Source of the DNA: Ciona intestinalis
Taxonomy: Eukaryota > Chordata > Ascidiacea > Phlebobranchia > Cionidae
Direction of reading: 5' to 3'
Length of the DNA stretch: 64,000 bases
Assembly (NCBI RefSeq): GCF_000224145.3
Contig: NW_004190583.1
Coordinates: 82,356-146,355 of the forward strand
Part shown: positions 1 through 10,808 of the stretch, in pieces
Numbering within the stretch: position 1 is the stretch's first letter
Layout: each line of letters begins with the position of its first letter
Program-made: the position numbers and the translations under genes
Notes under the pieces: model-generated
Told to the model about the DNA's origin: nothing
Database searches by the model: none
Seen by the model: only the letters and a program-made list of their open reading frames with translations

Positions 1-586
1 TGTAATTTCAAGATTCAGAAAATCAAAAACTTGAATATTAAAACAGATTACCAACCATGCATGCCCCATTTGTAAGCCAACTAATAAGATAGCTTCAACA
101 GTTTAAACTTCTGCTTCAAATATTTGAAATAATATAAATCGTTCTTACTTCTATTTGTTGTTTCTAGCCTGACAGTATTCACATATGGAATAAACCTTTG
201 GTTTATAAATCTGTGCATTACAATAGTAGTGCTTGGAAAAGGGATCTGTATGACCACTTACGTGCTCAATAACATCCTGATGCGGTGTACTGATCTGCTT
301 TGTGTTTCAGTAGGGCTTGTTATTACAGAGCAGAATTGTGTCTCCAGCAGTTTGACATCAAAAGAAAGATATACTTTTACAGATCTAATTTTAACCTTAT
401 GTTTATAGTACACCTTTGGTCCAGATACCGTTTAAAATTGCTAGGTTTGACCTCCTAAGATGTCTACCTAATGCAGAAAGCTTAAAACATAACTGCAACA
501 AATTCTACCAACCTAACCCTGATCTGGTGTTCATATAACAGGACGATTCTTTCATCAGATCTATAAAACATGATATAACTTCCCAC
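1..586. other. Left-edge non-coding stretch (intron of the IAP gene)
   Basis: This stretch lies downstream of the last IAP exon I can place, which ends at 587 with a GTGGGA donor in phase 1. It should therefore be the start of the following intron. I looked on the minus strand for the C-terminal RING (C-x2-C ... CxHxxxC ... C-x2-C) expected in this family and did not find it. No other gene or repeat was recognised. Confidence 0.5.
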
Positions 587-3500
587 CTTCCGTTTCCATG
601 GCAGCAGGCTCCTTGGGATCGGTTTCCAAATCCAATTCTTCCTCTTCTTCCTCATCAAGATTCAACTTCAATATTTCATCGATGAGTTGCTGAGCAGATG
701 AGAATCCGATGTTTTCTTTTTCAAGTTTTCTGTTATCAAATAATAAAAGCTGAGTATGAATGAATGTAACCAATAGTTCATTTGCTATTTGGTAAAAATT
801 ATTTTGGTTACGAGACTAGTTCTTGGTAAATACAATATAGCCGATTGCAGTAAAAATATGTTTCTATGCTTGGCAATGCTTATACTATCTACGCTTACTT
901 CTATGCTCAGCTACTTCCATATAACCTCACCTTTTAACACACAGGCGAATATGTTTCAACTCAAATCCCATATCATTGACACACTTCACGATATCTCGAT
1001 CCATTTCAAGGTTTAATTTCTCTCTTAACTTTCGCTTCTCAACCTGAAGAAAAACAAGAACAAAATAATAACTTGAATGAATGCAATATATTCTTACAAG
1101 GCAGAGCAGAAACAGTCGTTATAACACAAGTTTTCTTTTTCATATACCTTGAGCTCGCTTACAAGTTACTACTCATGTAAATTAGTTATTTTTGTGTTAC
1201 CATACATGCTACGTTTTTCCACCTCAGCGAAAATAAAAAAAAAGACAAAACAACAGTTTTATGAGGCAATATACCTATTTAATTAAATAAAGATAAATTT
1301 CTAATAGGAAAAAAGTTGTGCTTGAAGACTATTCCCAACCACCTGAGGATCAATGATAATGGGAGCAGATGATGTTCCAGACGATTGACTTCCGTTTGCT
1401 CCTTGTGCTGTTTGGAGGATTGGTCGTGGAAGATTGGGGTAGAGAGACACCATGTGGTGGACAAAGTCCGGGCCCTTCGATCGAATCAGGAATTCACAGC
1501 TATGTTATAAATGTACATTGGTTTGATATTGGGTTCACAACTATGATAACAAAGTACTTTGGTTTGGTATAGGTTTTTCAAAACTATTTAAAAAATAATA
1601 CTGTGTTTTATATAGGTTTTAACAACTTGCTATAAAAGTACTTTGTAATACTTGGCGATCTTTATCTTTATTGCTAAATGTTTGTTGTTATCGAAAGGTG
1701 AACGTTTGCTTAAGTACTTGTTAAATAACTGGTTAATAATTTATTCTTGAAAAATTGAATATTTGTTGCAAATAAATCAAAACCATGAGTCAGTGTGCAT
1801 AACAAACATTAAGAAACAACTTTTATTTCTGTATGTTACATCTATCATAGAGATTTAGAAAATCATTAAATTAAAAAAACATGATTTTTAGTTTTAAGCA
1901 AAATTTATTCTGTAAGATTAACTCACGTTGGAAACCACTTTGCGTGTTCAGTCCATGGTTCATCATCTGGATCCCAGTTCTGTAAACCTCCGTTACAATA
2001 CCAGCACTTTACACGGTCTCGTTCACCTTAAGAAACCACATACTTAATAACATCTCTACGAATCACTGTGGCCAAAATATTAATATTTTCCATTAAGCCA
2101 GAGTTGATCTATTAGTCTAACAATCAGACAGTTAGTTTTTCAAGGATAAACTTTTTTAAGGCCAAATGTTAATATACACCTTAATACCAACAAAATAATA
2201 CATTTATAAGGTTGATATATAATTGACATCATATATAAACCCACCAAGGTAAAAGAAGCCAGCTTTTGCGATTTGTTGAATGGTAGCTTGTGTTTTATTC
2301 TTCGGCCAGCGTGAATCAAAAGTCACAATTCGTGAATCAAGATGTCTCATGTGAGAATTCACGGGATGTTGGCACGGAAACATCATTTCTAATTCACGCT
2401 GAAAGTGTATATACGTAAAAACGTATACGTAAAAAACAAATACTTTTTCTTCCATTTATTTTAACTAAAATTTTAACATTAATAACTTTTAGGTTAAGTT
2501 AAAGCAGAGTCCCATATTTAACACAGAACTACAATTGTTGTTTGGGCAAGACACTTAATGGCAATTGCTCCAACCCAGTGGTCACTAATGGGTTGTCCAA
2601 ATTATCAGCCATACATAAAAAGAAAGAAAAAAAAACAAATAATTACCCACAAAGTAACATACACGGTAACTCGTAAGCTGGCACGAGGTGTTAAACCGTG
2701 TGATAACGACTGTCGTTTTCCAGCCACGCGAGGATAAAGTAAGTTACATTCATTTATTTAACCAAATATTTTACAGTATTTGATTGATTTTTATTGATCT
2801 TGTAAAAAGTTGATCTTGCAAAATTATTGTCCATACCTGCTCAGATTCCGAGGGGTCGGGAGGTTCCTGTATGTTTCGTCGTGGAGCGTTGCTGGCCTCC
2901 GGTGGTGAGGATGAAGGAACGTTATTGCTCTCCGTTCCTTGAGTCATTCTGTAAATCATTGGTGCATGGGAGATAATTTTGATTCTATGCAGGTTAGGTC
3001 CTGTAGTGTGGGTCCTAGGATTTAGGCCAGAATTGGCTCATTATCCTAATAGAAGCTATTTTAGAGATTAAGTAAATAGCTGAATAAAAAATTTGAATAT
3101 CAATGTGCAGTACTTAGGAAAAAAAAGCAGAATGTAGAAATTGAAAGGACTATTGTCGTACGCATATATTTTGTTGTTGGTTTTTAACAACCCCAATATA
3201 AATAAAACTGACACGAAACAAATGATATCTAAACGCTTATTGGGTAAAACGTCTTCAAATTGTAAACCTGCAATGTGGGAAGTGTCTCCTGTGTTCAGCT
3301 GTAATATTATCCCCATAATTCCAGTTGCGCAACACTCCTCCACATGAGAAACACTGAACTCGATCTAAATTACCGAGGTAAAAAAAGCCGGAACGAGCCA
3401 AATCACTCGGATTTACAGTTCGATTTTGTGTCGGCCAGTTTTCAAATGATTTCCTGTGAATCACAATAACTATTGTTACAAAACACGAGCATTCAACATA

Positions 3501-6500
3501 GATTTTCAGGTGAATAATATTGCAATTAATTTTACAGTCAACATTAAGTCTAAACCACATTGTGCGTTTTCCGTTTGTCGTCCAAGGATAAAGTTAAGTC
3601 TAAGGGCTTGCTTTACAAAACCAAGTGAAACAAAAGTTTCAATTAATTAATTACTTTCAAGTGTTTAATGTTGCCAAGCCGTTTCACAATGTAAGTATAC
3701 ACTAAGGTGCAATATGTGTGAAGTCAATATAGAATTAATTAAATGGTTTCTTAGCAGGAACCTTTGGAGTATAAATAATATTTGCGTGGTTTCTATTCAT
3801 ATTTGAATATGCGTGAACTTTATATTGTATTTGCCAACCTAATAGTACAAATGCAAAAATAAAAATTTCTCTTCTTTCGAGCCATGCTGAATTTTTTTGC
3901 CTAGTTGACAGGTTCGAGTCTCGATGCTGCTACCATCGTAAGTGTATCTGATTTTGGCAAGACACTTAACTGCATTTGCTCTAACAAAGTGGTTGCGTCA
4001 TTTTCCCGCTAGGATACAATAATTCACATTCACTCATTCAGAGAAAAATACCAAAGTACATCATTGTTACTTACACACAGAATTTGCATATATAAATAAA
4101 GTGAACAATACATTGCACCACAGGTTACCGAATAGGTTTACATTGTTAACCAATTGGAACAAAACAATCTACATTCTGTAGGGGCAACCCAAAATTAAGT
4201 TCCTTTTTCCATTGTTAAACCCTAAAAGGTGTGTGAACCATTGTGCCATGGCGCCAGCCTGTCTACAACGCAGAGGTTATGGTTTCAAGGCTCGTGGCTG
4301 CTACCATTTTGGGCGTTTGTGTCCTTTACCAAAACACTTAGCGGTAACTGCTCCAACCCAGTGGTCACTGATGGGTTGTCCAAATTTGGTCAAAAAGAAA
4401 AAAACAATCGCTAACAAAAATATACACATGGTAACTCATAAGCTGGCACAAAGTGTATGAAACAAAACACCTGTGTTGTGACCACTATCGTTTTCTCCCA
4501 CAGGCGAGGATAAATCAAGGTATACTCATTATTCTCATTCAAAAGTGTCTTGAGAAGTTTCATTTTATACAAGAAAGTTAAGCTTAAGTGTTTAAATAAA
4601 AAAATATAAATTTCGTAGATACATTGTAATTGTAATAATATATTAATACAACCTTTCACAAGACAAAAACAACATAATGATCAAAGGTGGCGTTTATGAC
4701 CTTAAACTAATATTTGATTTTGAACAATTATTAAACAAACGAAAACTTTTTAACATAAAAGCAACACAAACACATCATGCAAAGGCTTATATATATATTG
4801 CTTGTGGCTATATGTATATATACAAGGGTATTTTCAAGAACCTATTAGAAAGAACTAGTAAAATTCTAATCACTAGATAAGAATCCAAACTATGGACAGG
4901 AACAGTTAATAAGATGAGAATGTCGATTCCACCAATAAAGCCTGGAATGTTGTTTACTTTCTGTTCAAAACTCTTTGGCGTACAAACAAAAAATTATAAT
5001 ATAGTAGTATGGGGGAGGATGAGACACCTTTAGCACATAATATTCAAATATCTTGATTGTGTTTTAAACAATAAACAACGGTCTATGGAAGTCGTGAAGA
5101 TACGGTTTTATAATTATTTGAATATTCTTTGTTTTCTACTAAATGGGACAATAAAATAGAGTTAAAAGTTGTCCCATCTTTCCCACTCTACTGTATAAAC
5201 AATTAAGAAAAACTAAACTTTACTTTAAACAAGATCCTGAAAACTGAGGAAACACTGTATTGTAATCATTCCTAAAATTCTTACATTCTTTCCCCTTCTT
5301 TCTTGAGATCCAAACTACGAAGCACTTGTTCATGATACACAGATGAAATCGTAGCCAACTCAATTCTCTGGAAAAAATTTTTTTCTCTATTTAGGTAAAT
5401 ATTCTTGGAAAATTAGAATTTATACGACGGAATTAATTATTCTTACTTTCCGTTTAGGTGATAAAAACAAGATTTTACATTCAGTAATGTAATAATAAAT
5501 AAAGTGGCCACCAATTTGTTTTGTATTTGTCTATTTTAATTCTATAATTAACTATATTCCAATGTGTATTGTTGCAACAACCAGTTTATAGTTTAAGAAC
5601 AATAGTTGGTGTGTAACAGATAACTGGAAAGTTAAAATACAGAAACTTTAATAAAGCAGTAATTAACCTGGAAAGTAGGGGTACGGCGTTGTTGAACAAC
5701 TGTGGCAGTTTGCATTGGAATTCCCAATGGAGCTGTGGAGTATATTATAAAGTTATATTGCATATTCAATATTTATGTTATTTGCCCTACCACCCAGGTT
5801 TAAATAAGTAACATTCATAAAATTTTCCTCTTTTTATATTGCCAATTCAATATTCCAAAAAGTATGAACACCAGTGAGCAGTGATAAAAGGTATCATAAA
5901 ATGAAGAGTACAAAAGGCAGCTTTTCATTTATTTCATGTATCAATGTTTTATTACCACTTTCTGTTCCAGCCTTGTTTTCTTTTAGAGTTCTGTAAATAC
6001 TAATAGACTTCAGTTTGAAATTTCAAGTTTTTATAAAAAAAATAAAGGTTCTGTAAACTACTCTTATAAATGATACTTCACGAAATAAGTTTGGCAGAAG
6101 AGCTGTTTCAGTTTTGTTCAATATGCTTGGCAGTTTAGAGAAAGCTTATGAACTAACATATATATGTTTAGATATAAATATGTTGAAGTCTCATAACTTA
6201 CGACTAAAAGATCCTTGAAGGGAAGTTGCTTTCCCGGCAACAATGTTATTATGTTGCTGTGGTTGTGGTGGTTGGGCCTGAATTAAGATTAAATTATATT
6301 AGGTGACAAATCTAATTAAAGTTTGGCACAGAATAGGATAAAATAATTTGAAAACCAGTCACAACCAAATGCTATGTAATTATTGTTGTATATTAAATAC
6401 TGTGAATAATGAAAAGGTTTTAATACAAATAAAATAATAAAGGTTTGACTGAATAAATATTTATAGGAATAACTTACCCTGGCTGTGTTATCTGGTCGGA

Positions 6501-9500
6501 TCCAACCCCATGAACCTAAAAATATTGGTATTGTTAATTCCATTAATAATTTATATTTAACAACACAGTGCAAACCTATTGGGATATTTCCACAATCGTG
6601 CCCTTGAATGAATTCACAATTGCTTCTGTGCCACCGAGGAGATTTCTCGTCGTCACCAAACTGCCATTGCTCCGTTGCGAGTCCACAACTAATAAGGGGA
6701 ACATATGTATAAAAGGAGAAATGAAGGAAAACATAAGTTTGAAAGTGTAAACTTTTCAGATATTCTTACATTCAACATTCATAATAATAGAATGTAAAAC
6801 GGGTTCGTTTAATTTGATTTAATTCTAAATATACTCAAAACTTTTGTTGTTCAGTTTGAGTGTATGATGAAACATGTTGTTGGACAAACGCAGACAAAAG
6901 GTCTATGAAATAAGACAGCATTTATGTAACTAGTACAGGTTACTGAAAATACCTAACCCTTTATGTAACAGCCTCTGATCCACAGACAGATCTTCTTAAC
7001 AGTAAGTCTTCATACATTAGTTAACAAGACATTTATAGAACCTGGGACACATTGGAAAGGGGATGCAAAGGTAATATCTCACCAAAAGCATTTCACCCTA
7101 TCCTTATACCCAGTAAAGTATAAACCAGCAGTTGCCAGATGTCTTGGATTAACTGGAGTATCTTGTGGATATTTCATGAACGTGCTGAGTCTGTAAGATT
7201 CCATTGCAGAATCACCCGGTGGAATGTAGAAGCTGCGCTGACCAGGGGGGTCTTTAGCACTGTTTAACACAAATACCACCATAAGTATATAATATACAAC
7301 ACACATTTACTGACTCAGTGGTTACAGCATCGCCTTTTAACCAGAATACACCGGATTAGGGCTCAATGTTGTCACCAATGTGAGTGTATGTGTCTTTGGG
7401 TAAGACAACAATTGCTCCAACCCAGTGGTCATTAATGGGTTTTCTAAATCGCCAGTAAAATAAAAAAAGGAAAATAACAATCAATCACCCACAAAGTTGC
7501 ATACATGGTAACCCCTTAGTTGAAACAAGATGTGTTAAATAGAACACACGTGTTTTATAACAAACAGAGTTTCTTTGTTATAACAACCAGAGTTTCAACC
7601 AGAGTTTCTTTGCCACACGAGGACAAATACCATCTTTTGTTCATGCATATAACAATCGCTACATACTAAACTCAAATACCGTTGTTAAAATAGTTTAACT
7701 TGCCTGTTAACAACAGATCCATCATCCTTAATGTTTTGCTGTGCATTAAAACAAACATTAAATCAGAAATAATGCTATAATGCAGTAAATGGTAACAGTG
7801 CACAGAAGTTATAAATAACACATCATAAAGTTAATATAATACAACAGCAAAACCCAACAGATAAAAAACAATACCTCATTTGGAAAGCAGAAAACACGAA
7901 CAGATTTTAAATTGATCACATTTCGTTGGTTATTTGTCATTTTGTTCAATTCAGCACTGCCAATTAGTTTTGTGCATTCATTTAATACTTCCAACTCTTG
8001 ATTGTTTTTTGGACTTTTATCTAAAATATAAATGTTTGGATGAATGTAATTTTGCCTTCACCCTTTTCTTTATATGTTGTCTCTATATTGATGCATGATA
8101 ACAAATGTTGTTTTACCATCAATTTCTATCTCTGTATTTTACTCTGTAAGCAAAATGAAAGTTAGGGTATGCAACTTACGATTTAATTGGTTTCGAAGAA
8201 AATACACGGCTTGCTTTCTTTTCTTCTCCAATAATATTGGATCAATTTGGTTGGACAAAGAAAGAGCAAACGCACAATGGAAGTTGTTTCGGTTGAGAAG
8301 ATAACAACAAAATTCAAGAAATTCTTGGTATTTGAGAAGATTGTTTGATGTGGATTCCAAAACTCTGTAAAAAGAAGAATCTGGAAGGTGATTTACAACA
8401 AAATTTGCTGCAAGAAGATTTTTGAATGGGATGGTTTTTGATCTTGATGTCTCCCCCTGTTCCACTGCAGAAGATAGTAAAAGATGGAGGTAAGCATCTT
8501 TACTTCGATCTTTAAACTCCTCAGAACAAAGATGGACACAAGTTTTGAAGTTGGAGCAACCAGCAACATAGATGAATTCTTCACAAGATCGGTAAACTGC
8601 ATCACGCACAATGTACACTGTAGGCTCACAGGGAAAACAGGCATTCACATCTGTTTCCTTTTCCATTGTGGATAACTTTAACATGAGAATTTCTACAAAG
8701 GAAAGTTGGCTTTTCTGTCGATTGTTGTTGTTCAAATCAACACACACCAACTGGGGTTGCTTCCTGTAGTATGAGTCCTAATGATTGAAAATTAAAGTTT
8801 AAAACTCAACATCTAATAATTTGATTCTTTTTTCAATGATAGCAGGCAATAAACAATATTACATAATTATAAGATAAAGAGCTGAAGTACAGAATTATTG
8901 AATTTACTTTACACAATATAATTTTTATTTTTATTTTTTATTAATATTTAGTTGGGATATTACTTTTTCCCGTTTAATATTTTACTTGGGATATTACTTT
9001 TTCCCGTTGTAACATAACGGCATGTAACAAATTATTATTGTTAACAAAAAAATTGAAACAAATAAATAATTCTAAACTGACCCATCCAACATTAGAAAGA
9101 AGAAGCCCAATGTAATCTGTAAAATAAATCAATTAAAGCCAGGAAATGTTACTACAAGTTTTGGTGTAGAAACTAAAAACCCATTTCAATTTAAAGGCTG
9201 GTTATAAAAAGTTTTTTTCATTTTATTTTTGTTTAGGCTACAATAAAAGTATTGTTTTAACATAAAATATATAACACGATTAATATCTTACATATTGGCA
9301 AAGCTGTTTTGTATATACCATCCCAGAATAGCTTGATATTTTTTATCGAATTCTGTAAAAAATAGGGAAGTTTTCATAATTTTATTTGTAAGTGAAATAT
9401 AGGTAAGTATGAGTAGATGGCAACGCCATGGATATGAAGTTGCTGGGCAATAGGCATGATGTATACAACTGTGGAGAGTTGCTAGTATGTATGATGCCTA

Positions 9501-10065
9501 TATATAGGTTTCTGTTTGTGGCTAAAATAGACCTCGGGCATCAAAGTACCACGTAACCAATGACGTCCGTATTATTGCGCCAACGGGAACTATTGGAATG
9601 CCGCCTCTGCAAGAGTGCGTTTTGCACCACTGGAGCTCAAGCCTCGTTTTGCGTCACTAGAGCTCAAACGTCTCTTTACAAAAGGGTGTTTACACCACTG
9701 TAGCACGATTCAAGTATCGTAATGTGTAACTCTAAAAGCTAAAGACGTTATGACGACACACCTATATGATGAATTAACGTATAACGTATAAAAGAACGCG
9801 CAATCGCCTGCGTAATGCACTGTAAAAAGTGACCTGCGTAATGCAATGCAGACGACGCATAGTTACAAATTCAATGCAAATGTTAATAAAATGTTTTTTT
9901 GTTGACTATGTTTAAAAAAGAATTCAAATAGAGTAGACGGAGATTCAAAAGTGACCGCGGGAGTCGTTTTTACGACTACGCTAACGTAAATTACATTAAA
10001 ATTATTTTTTTGACAGAGAAAAAGATACAATTGAGGATAAAAAGTTTTAAAATAACCTTAGGCAT
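587..10065 (-). CDS. IAP protein: unknown N-terminal region, three BIR domains, UBA (C-terminus outside window)
   Basis: Likely a zinc-binding regulator of caspases and ubiquitin signalling of the cIAP/XIAP type. Exons, high to low: 10065-10057, 9352-9292, 9116-9082, 8777-8180, 8020-7875, 7738-7704, 7259-7083, 6688-6576, 6515-6478, 6277-6202, 5979-5956, 5732-5668, 5367-5285, 3453-3268, 2948-2837, 2398-2245, 2026-1927, 1499-1343, 1043-931, 729-587. This gives 808 in-frame codons. BIR1 is about residues 318-383, BIR2 487-550 (zinc ligands C521, C524, H541, C548) and BIR3 610-680 (C645, C648, H665, C672). BIR3 keeps the groove residues L652, W655, D659 and W668 that bind Smac-type peptides in XIAP. 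A UBA follows at about 738-790, with MGF at 748-750 and then an acidic run. Known cIAPs end in a RING, so exons should continue beyond position 1. Residues 1-294 match nothing I know. The first exon (only MPK) is the weakest call; translation could instead start at Met314 in exon 7. Confidence 0.82.
2537..2750 (+). repeat. SINE copy (body and tail)
   Basis: It carries the shared body (GGCAAGACACTTAATGGCAA, then CCAACCCAGTGGTCACTAAT) and the shared tail with AACTCGTAAGCTGGCACGAG, ATAACGACTGTCGTTTTCC and CGCGAGGATAAA. The tRNA-like head is missing. It sits in an intron of the IAP gene, antisense to it. Confidence 0.7.
3905..4040 (+). repeat. SINE copy with internal deletion
   Basis: It has the B-box-like GGTTCGAGTCTCGATGCTG and the body segment GGCAAGACACTTAACTGCAT. 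It then jumps to a tail-like CCCGCTAGGATA, so the middle is deleted. It lies in the intron between IAP exons 14 and 13. Composite tRNA-derived SINEs are known from Ciona; I cannot confirm which named family this is. Confidence 0.6.
4235..4540 (+). repeat. Nearly full-length tRNA-derived SINE
   Basis: It reads in order: a degenerate tRNA-like head (CCATGGCGCCAGCCTGTCTA), CTGCTACCATT, the CCAACCCAGTGGTCACTGAT body, an A-rich linker, AACTCATAAGCTGGCAC, and a tail with ACTATCGTTTTCTCCCACAG and GCGAGGATAAA. This is the most complete copy in the window and is best used as reference for the others. Confidence 0.75.
5000..5197 (+). mobile_element. MITE family copy 1 (TA-flanked)
   Basis: About 200 bp, starting near TATAGTAGTATGGGGGAGGA and ending with the inverse (GTCCCATCTTTCCCACTCTA). 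The internal segment TTTAGCACATAATATTC ... AAACAATAAACAACGGTCTA is shared with the nine other copies. TA at the ends suggests a Tc1/mariner-type origin (inference). It lies in the intron between IAP exons 14 and 13. Confidence 0.75.
7083..7259 (-). CDS. IAP exon 7, first half of BIR1
   Basis: It encodes the conserved BIR entry (LSTFMKYP ... [18 protein letters not shown]). It continues in phase 2 into exon 8 (6688-6576), which starts [14 protein letters not shown]. The CFCCGL string is very like BIR1 of vertebrate cIAP1. The Met in [10 protein letters not shown] is an alternative start if the upstream exons belong to another gene. Confidence 0.85.
7306..7640 (+). repeat. SINE copy in IAP intron
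   Basis: It has a tRNA-like head (CAGTGGTTACAGCATCGCC), the body CCAACCCAGTGGTCATTAAT and a tail ending CACACGAGGACAAA. The CAACCAGAGTTTC segment before the tail is locally duplicated. It begins about 45 bp upstream of BIR1 exon 7, inside the intron after exon 6. Confidence 0.7.
7704..10065 (-). CDS. N-terminal module of the IAP gene, or a separate small gene
   Basis: These are exons 1-6 of the IAP model, listed separately because they could be another gene. The large exon 8777-8180 is open for 199 codons, and five further exons join it in phase. The predicted segment is mostly helical, with Cys- and Leu-rich stretches such as [13 protein letters not shown]. There is no signal peptide and no BIR, CARD or NACHT motif I can see. 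No stop codon ends this block. Exon 6 finishes in phase 2 on a GC-type donor (AG|GCAAGT), and BIR1 exon 7 starts in phase 2. One fused protein is therefore the simplest reading. I do not recognise the family. Confidence 0.6.
8952..9009. repeat. Short direct repeat (two units)
   Basis: The string TTGGGATATTACTTTTTCCC occurs twice, 34 bp apart, in the intron between IAP exons 3 and 4. No function is apparent. Confidence 0.7.
9617..9668. repeat. Imperfect tandem duplication, ~26 bp
   Basis: Two adjacent units share the pattern CGTTTTGC-[AC/GT]-CAC then TGGAGCTCAA or TAGAGCTCAA. They lie in the first intron of the IAP model. Confidence 0.55.
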
Positions 10066-10344
10066 TGTGATGCGTTGTTTTCATTCCACTAAAGGCGAAT
10101 CGTAGAACGATGTACGATGTTGTTGGCAGATACAAGAGAAACATAAACTCATACGAATATTACAACTGTAATAATAAATCTGCATTCAGAAGGAAAAATT
10201 TAACAAAACAAATAATAAAATAAGTACGTTTTGATAAAGACAGCGTATGTCTGCAGGTTTTGTAGTTGTTGTGCCGTTTTGTAGAGCGCTGTTTTTTTAC
10301 CCGAGGGAAATACCCGGGTTTTTTGCAAGAGGGATATTTGGCTT
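10066..10344. other. IAP upstream region
   Basis: DNA between the proposed IAP start and the first hAT target-site copy. The IAP promoter should be here or further upstream. I see no TATA box or other motif worth calling. The next gene starts on the opposite strand at 12392, so the two genes are divergent with transposon DNA between them. Confidence 0.35.
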
Positions 10345-10352
10345 GTTTGTCT
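10345..10352. repeat. hAT target-site duplication, copy 1 (GTTTGTCT)
   Basis: GTTTGTCT lies immediately left of the CAGAG terminus of hAT element 1. Identical copies lie at 10801-10808 and 11844-11851. Confidence 0.8.
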
Positions 10353-10800
10353 CAGAGTCGTATAAACACCGAGTAGTCCAACTGCCGTCTATGTGGGTCC
10401 AAAATAGAGCAAAAGTGGTGACTTTGACAATGGGTTTAAACGAACTTGTTAAGTTTTGTTTGTGTTTTCCTATTGTGGGAAGGTGTAAAACAGCTTCTAT
10501 TTACCTTACCAAACATTTTTTAGAAAAAATGTATAAATTTAGCCGCATTAAATGACTAAAATGTCGAAAATCAACCGCTTCTAATTCTAATTTTTGACTT
10601 TTTTTGACACAGAAAACAAATAACACATGTTTTTTACATTTTTCAACCTTTAAATTTGTTTTTAGGCCCAAGTTTTTCTGTAATTTACCGAAAAACATAC
10701 ATTTTCCCTATACCTACTGTGTTATTTTGGACCCAAATTACCGTTCAATTTGTGTTTTACGTAACAATGGGTTGGACTACTCGGTATTTCTATGGCTCTG
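10353..10800. mobile_element. Non-autonomous hAT element 1 (448 bp)
   Basis: It begins CAGAGTCGTATAAACACC and ends with the imperfect reverse complement (GGTATTTCTATGGCTCTG). The inner part of the terminal repeat, ACCGAGTAGTCCAAC, is perfect at both ends. A subterminal GGGTCCAAAAT is also inverted at both ends. CAG-type termini with an exact 8-bp duplication (GTTTGTCT) are the hallmark of hAT transposons. It encodes no transposase. Confidence 0.85.
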
Positions 10801-10808
10801 GTTTGTCT
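10801..10808. repeat. hAT target-site duplication shared by two elements
   Basis: This GTTTGTCT is at once the right flank of element 1 and the left flank of element 2. Confidence 0.85.

Noticed and set aside
1..586. RING finger exon of the IAP gene
   Set aside because: Searched the minus strand for the Cys/His spacing; not found. It is expected left of the window.
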